Positions 1-6,606 of a stretch of DNA of 7,129 nucleotides are shown piece by piece. The notes beneath the pieces were generated by a model, which did not search any database, was not told the origin of the DNA, and saw nothing but the letters and a program-made list of their open reading frames with translations. Made by a program: the position numbers and the translations under genes. The stretch is from CBDDRG01 sp051306415 (GTDB lineage Bacteria > Pseudomonadota > Gammaproteobacteria > Pseudomonadales > Porticoccaceae): contig JBPPNE010000135.1 in NCBI GenBank assembly GCA_051306415.1, positions 1 through 7,129 of the forward strand, in the 5' to 3' direction. Every line of letters starts with the position of its first letter. Position 1 is the stretch's first letter.

Positions 1-542
1 TGGGCGCCGACAAGGCTGGCCTGGCAGTCGCCGGCGGCACCTTGCTCGACTGGATGCAAGACAAGTTGCACCGCGCCGGCACTGATACCCTGGTCGTCTG
101 CGGCGCCCCGCACGGATTGGCCGATCTGATCCCCCATCGCGGCCCACTCAGCGCGCTGCATGCTCTTGGCCACCACTACCCTGACGCTAGGGTGCTCCTG
201 GTGCCGGTGGACATGCCACTGATCCGCGAACAGACTTTACGGGTGCTGATCGAAGCGGATGCGGACGCCGAACATCCACTGCACTATGAGGGATTTATCT
301 TTCCGCTACTGCTGACGCTGACTCCCGCCATCAGCAAACTGCTCGACAGCACTCTTGGCGCGGCCATTGCCGACTATTCGATGGCCGCGTTTCTACGCTC
401 GGCGGGGGCGCAAAGACTCGCGCGACCCGTGAATGCCGCCGAATTCGTCAATCTGAACACCCCCGCGGAGTGGCGGGATTTTCTCGCCAGCCAGCAAATG
501 GCGACCGCGACCCACCACGATCCGCGCCACCCCAAGGACTAA
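1..542 (+). CDS. mobA: Molybdenum cofactor guanylyltransferase MobA-like (5' truncated by window edge)
   Basis: MobA proteins transfer GMP from GTP to molybdopterin in the cytoplasm to form the guanine dinucleotide cofactor. The reading frame is open from the left edge: the first full codon is at position 3, and bases 1-2 (tg) would complete the Met of the RMG-x-DK nucleotide-binding loop. What is visible is GADKAGLAVAGG, then GPLSALHAL (the family's GPLaGl segment), then VLLVPVDMPLI, whose Asp matches the metal-binding Asp of the family, and near the C-terminus EFVNLNTPAEW, the family's F-x-N-x-NTP-x-E signature. About 179 codons remain, so only some 20 residues, including LAGG, are missing. 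A TTG at 42 lies inside the conserved domain and is not the true start. The stop at 540-542 faces the methyltransferase stop across 11 bp. A related nucleotidyltransferase of the same fold (for example a MocA-like protein) is possible but less likely given the C-terminal signature. Confidence 0.88.
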   Translation, partial: GADKAGLAVAGGTLLDWMQDKLHRAGTDTLVVCGAPHGLADLIPHRGPLSALHALGHHYPDARVLLVPVDMPLIREQTLRVLIEADADAEHPLHYEGFIFPLLLTLTPAISKLLDSTLGAAIADYSMAAFLRSAGAQRLARPVNAAEFVNLNTPAEWRDFLASQQMATATHHDPRHPKD

Positions 543-553
543 CCCAAGACATT

Positions 554-1330
554 TCAAAACGGCTTGATGATTGTCCGGCCGGTGTGATCGATGCGGTGCA
601 GATACAGGCACAGGTTGTTTTCCGCGATGTACTCATCTACCGCCTTGCGGGCACCCTGCCAGTAGCCGTAATCGTCAATGATGACGACGCCAAATTTGGA
701 TACCCGTGGAAACAGGTGCACCAGTTCATGCTTGGTGGACTCGTACCAGTCGGTGTCGAGGCGCAGCACCGCGATCTTTTCCGGCACGACCAGGGGAATG
801 GTTTTTTCCACCATGCCCGCGACGAAGTGCAGCCGCTCGCTGGGAAAACCGGTCGAGTACAGGTTGCGCTTGACGTCGTCGAGAGAGAAGTGGCACCAAT
901 CGGAACTTTGCTCCGACAGCTTCAGCTCTTCAAAGCGGTCTTTGGCGGCGTGGCCGCGCCAGTTGATGTCCACATCGCCCGGTTGACTCATGCCGGAAAA
1001 CGTATCGTAAAGGTAGATGTCACGGTCGCAGCCGGTATCGCCGCTGGCGACCAAGGCATGGGCCATCGCCATTGACGAGCCGCCCTGCCAGACGCCGCAT
1101 TCGACCAGATCGCCCTCGATGCACTGACCGGTGACATACCGAACCGCTTCCACCAACGCGAACACGGTTTCCGGGCGGGTTTTGGTGAAGGGCCTCACCG
1201 CATTGAGGATGCGGACGGTTTCGGTGTCGAAATCCTGCGGCAGTTCACCGGCGCGCTTGCGACTCGGCTGCGGGCCGCTGTCGCGAAAGTACCCCGACAA
1301 GCGTCTGCTGGCGTCGCGCAGGATTCCCAC
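554..1330 (-). CDS. TylF/MycF-type SAM-dependent O-methyltransferase (macrocin O-methyltransferase family)
   Basis: The family methylates sugar hydroxyls in a SAM- and metal-dependent way; TylF and MycF act on macrolide sugars, and many homologues sit in polysaccharide loci. From a GTG start at 1330 the protein has 258 residues. The SAM-binding segment GDLVECGVWQGGS is at about 73-85, YDTFSGM at 108-114, LRLDTDWYEST at 189-199 and IIDDYGYWQGARKAVDEY at 217-234; the Asp residues of the last two motifs match metal and catalytic positions of the family. The frame stays open upstream to a TTG at 1459 (301 residues), but those extra 43 residues are Gly/Cys/Arg-rich and unlike the family. The GTG start is preceded by GGAG with a 6-nt gap and by a -10-like GATAAT. 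The gene is convergent with mobA and divergent from kup, so it is probably monocistronic. The sugar substrate is unknown. Family call is strong; start is moderate. Confidence 0.9.
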   Translation of the reverse strand: MGILRDASRRLSGYFRDSGPQPSRKRAGELPQDFDTETVRILNAVRPFTKTRPETVFALVEAVRYVTGQCIEGDLVECGVWQGGSSMAMAHALVASGDTGCDRDIYLYDTFSGMSQPGDVDINWRGHAAKDRFEELKLSEQSSDWCHFSLDDVKRNLYSTGFPSERLHFVAGMVEKTIPLVVPEKIAVLRLDTDWYESTKHELVHLFPRVSKFGVVIIDDYGYWQGARKAVDEYIAENNLCLYLHRIDHTGRTIIKPF

Positions 1331-1336
1331 ATCGCA

Positions 1337-1366
1337 CTCCGAATTGGCAAAGCTGGCATTATTATC
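1337..1366 (-). promoter_or_regulatory. Possible -10 box and ribosome binding site for the methyltransferase
   Basis: On the minus strand GATAAT (1366-1361) resembles a -10 hexamer, and GGAG (1340-1337) lies 6 nt before the GTG at 1330. A T-run (ttttttt) lies just upstream of the -10, but I see no good -35. If real, this promoter gives a leader of roughly 25 nt and excludes the longer TTG start, because the transcript would begin downstream of 1459. This is a weak inference from pattern and spacing only. Confidence 0.3.
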
Positions 1367-1589
1367 GACAGCCCGTGATAAAAAAAGGTTCCTCTGCAGT
1401 TTCCCCCCACCGCGGGTAACCAGGCGCTGGTGATCGTCCCCGCAACCGCACCCGGCCAACGCGATCCGCGGCAGTTGACGACAGCGCCCCGGATCAGGAT
1501 AGTGGCCGCCTGCCCGCGCATGGGGAAGCTTGGGGCCGCGCTTCCGCGGGGCAGTATTCTCGAAGCGGAATTACGGCAAACGGTGATTC

Positions 1590-3485
1590 ATGCAAACCAG
1601 CGCTACCATCAGCGAAACACCCCGTACTCGCACCGGCCTGTTGACGCTGGGGGCGCTGGGCGTCGTCTTCGGCGACATCGGCACCAGTCCGCTCTACGCC
1701 CTCAGAGAATGCTTCCACCCGAGCCACGGCATCGCGCTCACCGAGCACAACGTGTTCGGTATCCTCTCGCTGATCTTCTGGTCGCTGACCATCGTCGTGT
1801 CCTTGAAGTACATCGCCTTCATCATGCGCGCCGACAACAACGGCGAGGGTGGCATCATGGCCCTGCTCGCGCTGACGCTGCGCGGCGGTCCGAGCAAGTC
1901 CCGCCGCCGCAGGCTGCTGGTCACCGTGGGTATTTTTGGCGCCGCGCTGTTTTTTGGCGACGGCATCATTACGCCCGCGATTTCGGTGCTGTCGGCGATC
2001 GAGGGACTGAGCCTGGCCACGCCGATCTTCGATCCCTACATCATCCCGATCACGCTGGCCGTGCTGTTCGGCCTGTTCGCGATCCAGCGCCACGGCACCG
2101 CCTCGGTCGGCCGCCTGTTCGGTCCGGTCATCGTGCTCTGGTTCGCGACGCTCGGAGGTCTCGGCCTGGTCCAGATTTTCCAGCACCCGGAAGTGCTGGC
2201 GGCAATCAATCCGGCCTATGCGCTCGACTTCGTGCTCGCCAACAAAATGGCCGCGTTCATCGCTCTCGGCGCCGTCGTGCTCACCGTGACCGGCGGCGAA
2301 GCGCTGTATGCCGACATGGGGCACTTCGGCCGCAAGCCGATCCGCCTGGCCTGGTTTTACGTGGTGCTGCCGGGGCTGTTTCTCAATTACTGCGGTCAGG
2401 GCGCGCTGCTGCTGCACGACCCCGGCGCGGTGGAAAATCCGTTTTTCCGGCTGGCGCCGCCGTTCCTCCTCTACCCGTTGATTGCGCTCGCCACCGCCGC
2501 TACCGTGATCGCGTCGCAGGCGGTGATCTCCGGGGTGTTCTCGATTGCCCGCCAGGCAATCCAGCTCGGCTATTTGCCGCGCATCCCCATCCAGCACACC
2601 TCCACCGAAGAGATTGGCCAAATCTATATCCCCCAACTGAACTGGGCGCTGTTCGGCGCCATCGTCATCCTGGTGCTGTTGTTCAAGACGTCGAGCAACC
2701 TGGCCGCGGCTTACGGCATCGCGGTAACGCTGACCATGATCTGCGATACCCTGCTCGCCAGCGTCATCGCGTACCGACTGTGGCGGTGGCATCCGGCAGT
2801 GGCCCTGGCAGTGGCCGCGCCGCTGCTGCTGGTCGACTTCGCCTTTTTCGGCGCAACGTCAATGAAAATACTGCAGGGCGGCTGGTTCCCGCTGCTGATA
2901 GGCGCCGCGGTATTCACCCTGATGGCCACCTGGAAGCGTGGCCGCGAAATTCTCTTCGACCGCCTCAACCGCGAGACGATGTCGCTGGCGTCGTTCATCG
3001 ACTCCATCGCCACCGGCGAGGGCCTGACCATCGTCCCCGGCACCGCCGTCTTCATGACCGGCAGTCACCAGCATGTGCCCCACGCACTGCTGCACAACAT
3101 GAAACACAACAAGGTTCTGCACGAGCGCGTCGTGTTGCTGACCCTGATTACCCTCGACGTGCCCTTCATCGATGACGCCGAGCGCGTGAAGATCGAGCCC
3201 ATCACCCACAATTTTTATCTGATCACGGGCCATTACGGTTTCAAGGAGCAGCCCAATGTCCCTGAATTGCTGGCGCAGTGCGGCGCCTTTGGCCTCAGGT
3301 TCGATTTGATGGACACCAGCTTCTTCCTGTCGCGGGAGACGCTGATCCCAAGCGTGGCGCCAGGCATGGCGATTTGGCGGGAAAAGCTCTTTGTCGCCAT
3401 GTCGCGCAATTCAGCGACCGCCACCGACTTCTTTCAGATTCCGACCAATCGGGTCGTTGAGCTCGGCACCCAGATCGAACTCTAA
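1590..3485 (+). CDS. kup: Kup-family potassium uptake permease
   Basis: This is a low-affinity K+ uptake transporter of the KUP/HAK/KT family, an inner-membrane protein driven by proton symport. It has 631 residues, the usual length for the family, and is complete. Signatures in order are GVVFGDIGTSPLY (24-36), ADNNGEGGIMAL (81-92), FFGDGIITPAISVLSA (121-136), GGEALYADMGHFG (235-247), NYCGQGA (266-272), ASQAVISGVFS (308-318) and GQIYIPQLNW (343-352). About twelve hydrophobic segments cover residues 16-445; the rest is the soluble C-terminal domain, ending in VVELGTQIEL as is typical. The ATG at 1590 leaves only a short tail before the first helix and has no strong Shine-Dalgarno sequence; a poor promoter candidate is TTGGGG (1530-1535) with TATTCT (1555-1560). 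The stop TAA (3483-3485) lies within CTAA, directly against an insertion-sequence end, so the native 3' flank is gone although the protein appears unharmed. Confidence 0.97.
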   Translation: MQTSATISETPRTRTGLLTLGALGVVFGDIGTSPLYALRECFHPSHGIALTEHNVFGILSLIFWSLTIVVSLKYIAFIMRADNNGEGGIMALLALTLRGGPSKSRRRRLLVTVGIFGAALFFGDGIITPAISVLSAIEGLSLATPIFDPYIIPITLAVLFGLFAIQRHGTASVGRLFGPVIVLWFATLGGLGLVQIFQHPEVLAAINPAYALDFVLANKMAAFIALGAVVLTVTGGEALYADMGHFGRKPIRLAWFYVVLPGLFLNYCGQGALLLHDPGAVENPFFRLAPPFLLYPLIALATAATVIASQAVISGVFSIARQAIQLGYLPRIPIQHTSTEEIGQIYIPQLNWALFGAIVILVLLFKTSSNLAAAYGIAVTLTMICDTLLASVIAYRLWRWHPAVALAVAAPLLLVDFAFFGATSMKILQGGWFPLLIGAAVFTLMATWKRGREILFDRLNRETMSLASFIDSIATGEGLTIVPGTAVFMTGSHQHVPHALLHNMKHNKVLHERVVLLTLITLDVPFIDDAERVKIEPITHNFYLITGHYGFKEQPNVPELLAQCGAFGLRFDLMDTSFFLSRETLIPSVAPGMAIWREKLFVAMSRNSATATDFFQIPTNRVVELGTQIEL

Positions 3486-3620
3486 GAAACTGTTTAAAAA
3501 CCTATATCAACCGGTGCAGGGCGAGATGGATCATGGCGATGAAGGTTTCGGAGTATTGGGGCAAGACCACGAACCGATGGGGCTCGGTGCGTTTCACGAC
3601 GTCGACGCAGTTGCCGAACA
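3486..3620 (-). mobile_element. IS5-type insertion sequence remnant, copy A (one terminus)
   Basis: The element begins with gaaactgtttaaaaacc, which matches the start of copy B at 6607 (gaacttgtttaaaaacc) and resembles IS5-family terminal repeats. CTAA (3482-3485) lies immediately outside, as it does for copy B; IS5 relatives insert at YTAR and duplicate four bases. By hand alignment copies A and B agree at about 85% over 130 bp, with one 6-bp indel that keeps the frame. No opposite terminal repeat is visible before the glycosyltransferase gene, so the other end is lost or unrecognisable. Similarity to copy B fades near 3620. Confidence 0.65.
3502..3620 (-). pseudogene. IS5-family transposase C-terminal fragment (copy A)
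   Basis: The minus-strand frame reads VDVVKRTEPHRFVVLP, then YSETFIAMIHLALHRLI, and stops at 3504-3502. In full-length IS5-type transposases the VVKR-x-FVVLP stretch is followed by the catalytic-Glu segment RWVVERTFAWL and about 30 residues before the S-E-x-F-I-x-x-AM-I-x-L-x-x-RRL tail. Here these are joined directly, so the catalytic Glu region is missing. Compared with copy B, an extra base just upstream (gatgttcggc versus gatggcggc) shifts the frame before the VVKR segment. The fragment cannot encode an active transposase. Family identification is from remembered consensus, not a database search. Confidence 0.55.
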
Positions 3621-3864
3621 TCGCCTTCGCCGCGTCCAGCAGCGTGCCAGAACTGAAAGGCGGCGATGCGGCGCGCATCCAGGCAGTGTCTCTGGCCGGC
3701 TAGATCCGGTCACGCAGACCATCATCCCGCCGGCTGCCATTGGTCAAGCTCCAGTGTATCAAGGTGCTGGGCGTGAAGGCTTGCAACAACGGTCCGTAAT
3801 TGAAGTATTCATTAAAGACAATGGCTATTGCTACGCGCATGGCGGGCTTCGGGCGTAAGGCCAG
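3621..3864. other. Stretch without a recognised gene between IS remnant and glycosyltransferase
   Basis: I recognise no gene here. On the minus strand an ATG at 3840-3838 opens 46 codons (MRVAIAIVFNEYFNYGPLLQ and onward) ending at a TAG at 3702-3700. The same frame then continues without another stop (PARDTAWMRAASPPFSSG and onward) into the transposase fragment. No good Shine-Dalgarno sequence precedes the ATG. The part around 3770-3840 is noticeably more AT-rich than its surroundings. It may be the broken remnant of a gene once downstream of the glycosyltransferase, or just mixed insertion-sequence debris. Confidence 0.3.
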
Positions 3865-4857
3865 TCATGAGTGCACCTTGTCAATAACGGCCAGCCGCAA
3901 TGGCACAGCCGGTTCGAGAGAGAATTTGCGGGCAAAAAAGCGTCCGCTGCCGTAGGCAGCCGGCAGCAGTTCTTCAGACAGGGCATCGGGCCCGGTGTCC
4001 CCGCTATCCCAGAACAGGGCGTGACTGCCTGGCAGTATTCGGTATGTGCTGTCCACCGCCATGCAGTTGGCGACGATGGTATGCACGAAGGCTTCATCCG
4101 GGACGGTGACTCGCCGGAAGTGTCGCCACAGTGCGGGCCGGGTGTTGCGCGTTTCGAGCAGGCACTCGACGCCGCGCCGGCTGAGGCCGAACCACTGCCC
4201 GCCGACGGCGAACAGGGAAAGACCGTATCGGCGGCACTGCACCGCGAGGACGCCACGGGCCAGACGCAGCACCAGCCGGCCGACCAGGCACCGAAGATCG
4301 AAAACCGTACCTTGGGGCACGCAAAAGTTGAGACCCGCTTCCGGGCGGCCAGCGGGATGTTCGCCGGCAGCCCAACAGGTCGCCCGGCTCAGCACGCGCT
4401 GCACAAATCGAGAGCCCGACACATAGCGCCAGCCATGACTGGTGAAGACGTCTTCGCGACGCAGCGGCACGAAGTCGATCATGGCATCGGGCTGCTGCTC
4501 GTGCAGCAAGACTTCCAACTCCCGGACGGGGCGTATCGGCAGGCAGGATTCCGACAACAACTGAAAATGCGTGATCTCGGGATCGCGCAGCGCCGCCTCG
4601 CATAGGCGCAGCGTGGCCTCGACCAGCGACCAGTCCGCCCAGGCGGTGCTTTCCGGGTCGGTCAACACACGCACGTTGGGTGCCTGTAGGAGGAAGTCAG
4701 GCGCCTTGTCGAAGTCGTGATGGACGATCACCGGATGCGGCGCGACTAGAGCAGCTAACTGCTTGACGGCGGCGGCGGACTCGCTGCAGCTGGACAGCAC
4801 ACCGAACGCGATGCGCACGGGCGGGGTCGGTGGGTGGGCCATGTCGGTGGTGGGCAA
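3865..4857 (-). CDS. Core-2/I-branching (GT14, 'Branch' domain) type glycosyltransferase
   Basis: Members of this family transfer a sugar, often GlcNAc or xylose, from a nucleotide sugar to a glycan; bacterial homologues occur in capsule and exopolysaccharide loci. With the TTG start at 4857 the protein has 330 residues. Motifs in order are IVHHDFDKAP (about 45-53, the family's vHvD-k), WADWSLVEATL (73-83), HFQLLSESCLPIRP (97-110, equivalent to fqLLSg-DyPi), GGQWFGLSR (219-227, the sqWf-Lt-r motif) and VPDEAF (252-257), whose Glu matches the conserved acidic residue of the domain. No signal peptide or clear membrane helix is present, so it is probably cytoplasmic. The TTG is chosen because AGAGGA (4871-4866) lies 8 nt upstream; alternatives in frame are GTG at 4896 (343 residues) and ATG at 4842 (325 residues), neither with a good ribosome site. 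It follows the phosphohydrolase gene on the same strand after about 130 bp, so cotranscription is possible. Donor and acceptor are unknown. Confidence 0.82.
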   Translation of the reverse strand: MPTTDMAHPPTPPVRIAFGVLSSCSESAAAVKQLAALVAPHPVIVHHDFDKAPDFLLQAPNVRVLTDPESTAWADWSLVEATLRLCEAALRDPEITHFQLLSESCLPIRPVRELEVLLHEQQPDAMIDFVPLRREDVFTSHGWRYVSGSRFVQRVLSRATCWAAGEHPAGRPEAGLNFCVPQGTVFDLRCLVGRLVLRLARGVLAVQCRRYGLSLFAVGGQWFGLSRRGVECLLETRNTRPALWRHFRRVTVPDEAFVHTIVANCMAVDSTYRILPGSHALFWDSGDTGPDALSEELLPAAYGSGRFFARKFSLEPAVPLRLAVIDKVHS

Positions 4858-4865
4858 GGCTAAAT

Positions 4866-4871
4866 TCCTCT
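4866..4871 (-). promoter_or_regulatory. Ribosome binding site that favours a TTG start for the glycosyltransferase
   Basis: AGAGGA on the minus strand is 8 nt before the TTG at 4857. The in-frame ATG at 4842 is 23 nt from it, too far, and the GTG at 4896 is preceded only by a weak GGGA. This is the main reason for the chosen start. Confidence 0.4.
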
Positions 4872-4929
4872 GCGTCTTACTTGATCCGACTCTCACATAG
4901 TCCCATGCCGCGTACTTGACCGGCTAACC

Positions 4930-4945
4930 TTGGAAATTTTCCCAA
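4930..4945. promoter_or_regulatory. Operator-like inverted repeat in the leader of the glycosyltransferase gene
   Basis: The plus-strand sequence ttggaaattttcccaa is a near-perfect dyad: seven of eight base pairs can form, counting one G-T pair, with only the central A-A unpaired. It lies in the interval between the phosphohydrolase stop (4987) and the glycosyltransferase start, where a regulator could act. The regulator is unknown, and a chance AT-rich palindrome is possible. Confidence 0.25.
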
Positions 4946-4986
4946 CTAGGCCGTCCCCAAATACGCCCCGTTTGCAATCATGGAGA

Positions 4987-6588
4987 TTAGAGTCGATTTG
5001 CGCGTGGTCCGACGCGGCGATCACGCGGTTCAATGGCCTCGCCGGTGATCAGGCGCGTTAGAGAACGGCCGTCGATATCGTCTGGAGGAGTAAGACCAAG
5101 CATCTCAAGCACGGTCGGGCCAATGTCGAGCACGTCGCCGCCATCAAAGCGCGCGCCGGCCGGGAACGGCCCATTAACTACCCACATCGTCGAGTGCGGG
5201 GCGTGATCGCCCGTCCGCGGCATCCAAGGTTTGTACACAACCCGTTTGATGAGGCCCAGCCGTTCCGACCAGCAGGCGTCGAGGACGCCAAGGTCATCCC
5301 GGAACACAACCATGATGTCGGGCACATCGGGATGATGGCCAAGTCCGAACGCGTCGCTGGCGGTGTACACGTGTTCGACTATGGGTTCGTGAGTTACCGG
5401 GTGCTTTAGTTCGAGCAGGGCCTCGCGGATTACCTCTATCATTGCGGTCTCTTCACTGCCCCGCGTCACTTCGCCCATGGGCTCGCGCCCTTTGAGATTG
5501 AGCCGGATCGCGCCGACGCGGTTGTTGTACAGTTGGGCGGCGCGCGTTTCGCGGCTGGTGAAAGGCTCGTGCAATCCGCCACTGCCGGCCTGGATAGTGT
5601 GGATGACACGTTTGCCGATAAGCGGCTTCAGCGTGTCGCGCAGCCTGCGGGTTATCGGGTTGGGCGTGGATTGCAGATTGCGCCAGAACCGTCCGTTCGC
5701 GCTGTCCTCGCCGTTCGAGGTGAGGCCAAGCCTTGCGAGCACTTCGTTCAACAGGTTCGGTCCGCCTGAATAAAGGGCCATGCCATGACTGGCGACGAGC
5801 ACTATCGTGGCATCTGGGCCCGCGGCCTCCATGAGCGCGCCAACACCTTTGTCGATTTCTGCGTAAACGTCTCGCACCGCGTTCTTGAAGTCATCCGGCG
5901 CGTTAGGGTCATGCTTGGGGTGATTGGGGTCGAGAAAGTGCCAGAAATGATGCCCGGCGCAATGGCTCTCCGTATAGCAGGCATTGAAAAGATCCCAGGA
6001 CTCGCGCTGCAGATAGTCGAGACAGATGCGCGTCTTGGTCGCCGCCCCACGCTTGAGGCCAGAGAGTAGGTTGGCGTAGCCTTTGGGCGTCTCGCCGTGC
6101 GTGTCACAGTAGTTGATAGGATGATCGCCGTACGTCTCGCGAATGTTTTCCAGCAGGGAAGGCGGTTCGCTTGAAATCGCCCAAGTGCGGTCGTGCGTGC
6201 CCCATTCGAACAATTGCAACCCATTAAAACGGGGTGCGGCCACGGTTTGGGGAATATCAGACACGAAGACGCGCTGTCCTGCGCGGCTCGCCCGCACCCA
6301 ATAGTAAAGTTCGGCGTCGATGTCTTCAGGCCCGAGTCGACGCTTGATCGCTTCGCCAGTACAAAGCTGTGCCGGGTGAAAGTAATGAGCGTGTCGCCCG
6401 CAGCCCATGCTAGAGGTGATTTCAGGCCAAATCGCGCCGGGCAGCGTCTCGAGCGAGGATGACAGGCTGATCGTGGTGCCACGCTCCATCGCGGATCTCA
6501 GCGAGGGGCAGAAGCCTTCCCTCGCCCAGCGCTCGAACAAGGTGGTCTCGGCAGCGTCGAGTCCGATAAAAACTACGCGTGCAGTCAT
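4987..6588 (-). CDS. Alkaline-phosphatase-superfamily phosphodiesterase/phosphohydrolase
   Basis: The superfamily hydrolyses phosphate mono- or diesters, or moves phosphate groups, using two metal ions and a Thr/Ser nucleophile. The 533-residue product starts VVFIGLDAAETTLFERW; D11 matches the first metal ligand and T48, in LETLPGAIWPEITSSMG, the nucleophile. ESHCAGHHFWHFLDPNHP is at 207-224, VASHGMA at 265-271, TGDHAPHS at 459-466 and DIGPTVLEMLGL-x-PPDDIDGRSL at 488-510, the characteristic C-terminal end of the fold. This order best fits the AlkP branch annotated as type I phosphodiesterase or predicted phosphohydrolase/phosphomutase. Two expected Asp ligands are replaced: the usual ESD-x-x-x-H reads ESHCAGH and the usual SDHGM reads ASHGM, so metal binding may be modified. 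No signal peptide is evident, suggesting a cytoplasmic enzyme. The ATG has GGAGGG 7 nt upstream. It is upstream of and codirectional with the glycosyltransferase. Substrate unknown; a role on glycan or lipid-linked precursors is inference. Confidence 0.83.
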   Translation of the reverse strand: MTARVVFIGLDAAETTLFERWAREGFCPSLRSAMERGTTISLSSSLETLPGAIWPEITSSMGCGRHAHYFHPAQLCTGEAIKRRLGPEDIDAELYYWVRASRAGQRVFVSDIPQTVAAPRFNGLQLFEWGTHDRTWAISSEPPSLLENIRETYGDHPINYCDTHGETPKGYANLLSGLKRGAATKTRICLDYLQRESWDLFNACYTESHCAGHHFWHFLDPNHPKHDPNAPDDFKNAVRDVYAEIDKGVGALMEAAGPDATIVLVASHGMALYSGGPNLLNEVLARLGLTSNGEDSANGRFWRNLQSTPNPITRRLRDTLKPLIGKRVIHTIQAGSGGLHEPFTSRETRAAQLYNNRVGAIRLNLKGREPMGEVTRGSEETAMIEVIREALLELKHPVTHEPIVEHVYTASDAFGLGHHPDVPDIMVVFRDDLGVLDACWSERLGLIKRVVYKPWMPRTGDHAPHSTMWVVNGPFPAGARFDGGDVLDIGPTVLEMLGLTPPDDIDGRSLTRLITGEAIEPRDRRVGPRANRL

Positions 6589-6595
6589 GGTCTAA

Positions 6596-6601
6596 CCCTC
6601 C
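6596..6601 (-). promoter_or_regulatory. Strong ribosome binding site for the AlkP-superfamily gene
   Basis: GGAGGG on the minus strand lies 7 nt before the ATG at 6588 and fixes this start. Only a few bases separate it from the CTAA tetranucleotide and the terminus of IS copy B, so any promoter must lie inside the insertion sequence or have been displaced by it. Confidence 0.6.
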
Positions 6602-6606
6602 GCTAA

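Noticed and set aside
470..1075. A 201-codon plus-strand reading frame opposite the methyltransferase
   Set aside because: It overlaps the mobA 3' end in another frame and is antisense to a well-conserved TylF-type domain; no family features.
1536..1549. Hairpin ccgcg-cttc-cgcgg in the kup leader as a riboswitch or attenuator
   Set aside because: A five-base-pair GC stem is expected by chance at this base composition; no T-run or conserved riboswitch core follows.
1494..2792. A 432-codon minus-strand reading frame opposite kup
   Set aside because: The product is low-complexity (Arg, Gln, Glu, His, Asp) and antisense to the Kup membrane domain, typical of a GC-skewed antisense shadow.
1430..3175. 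A 581-codon plus-strand reading frame overlapping kup
   Set aside because: It is out of frame with kup over its whole length and gives an Arg/His/Ala-rich product without domains; a high-GC shadow of a clearly conserved gene.
3486..3530. Outward promoter (TTGATA) in IS copy A producing antisense RNA into kup
   Set aside because: There is no acceptable -10 at proper spacing, only TCTTAG, and the equivalent position in copy B reads TTAGTG.
3391..3858. A plus-strand reading frame running from the kup 3' end through IS copy A
   Set aside because: It starts inside kup in another frame, and in its middle it is antisense to a recognisable transposase fragment.
3800..3864. Intrinsic terminator after the glycosyltransferase gene
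   Set aside because: The only stem seen on the minus strand (CAAT-AGCC-ATTG followed by TCTTT) has four base pairs, too weak to call.
3871..4605. A 244-codon plus-strand reading frame opposite the glycosyltransferase
   Set aside because: The minus-strand frame carries the ordered Branch-domain motifs; the plus-strand product is Gln/Arg/Ala-rich without recognisable motifs.
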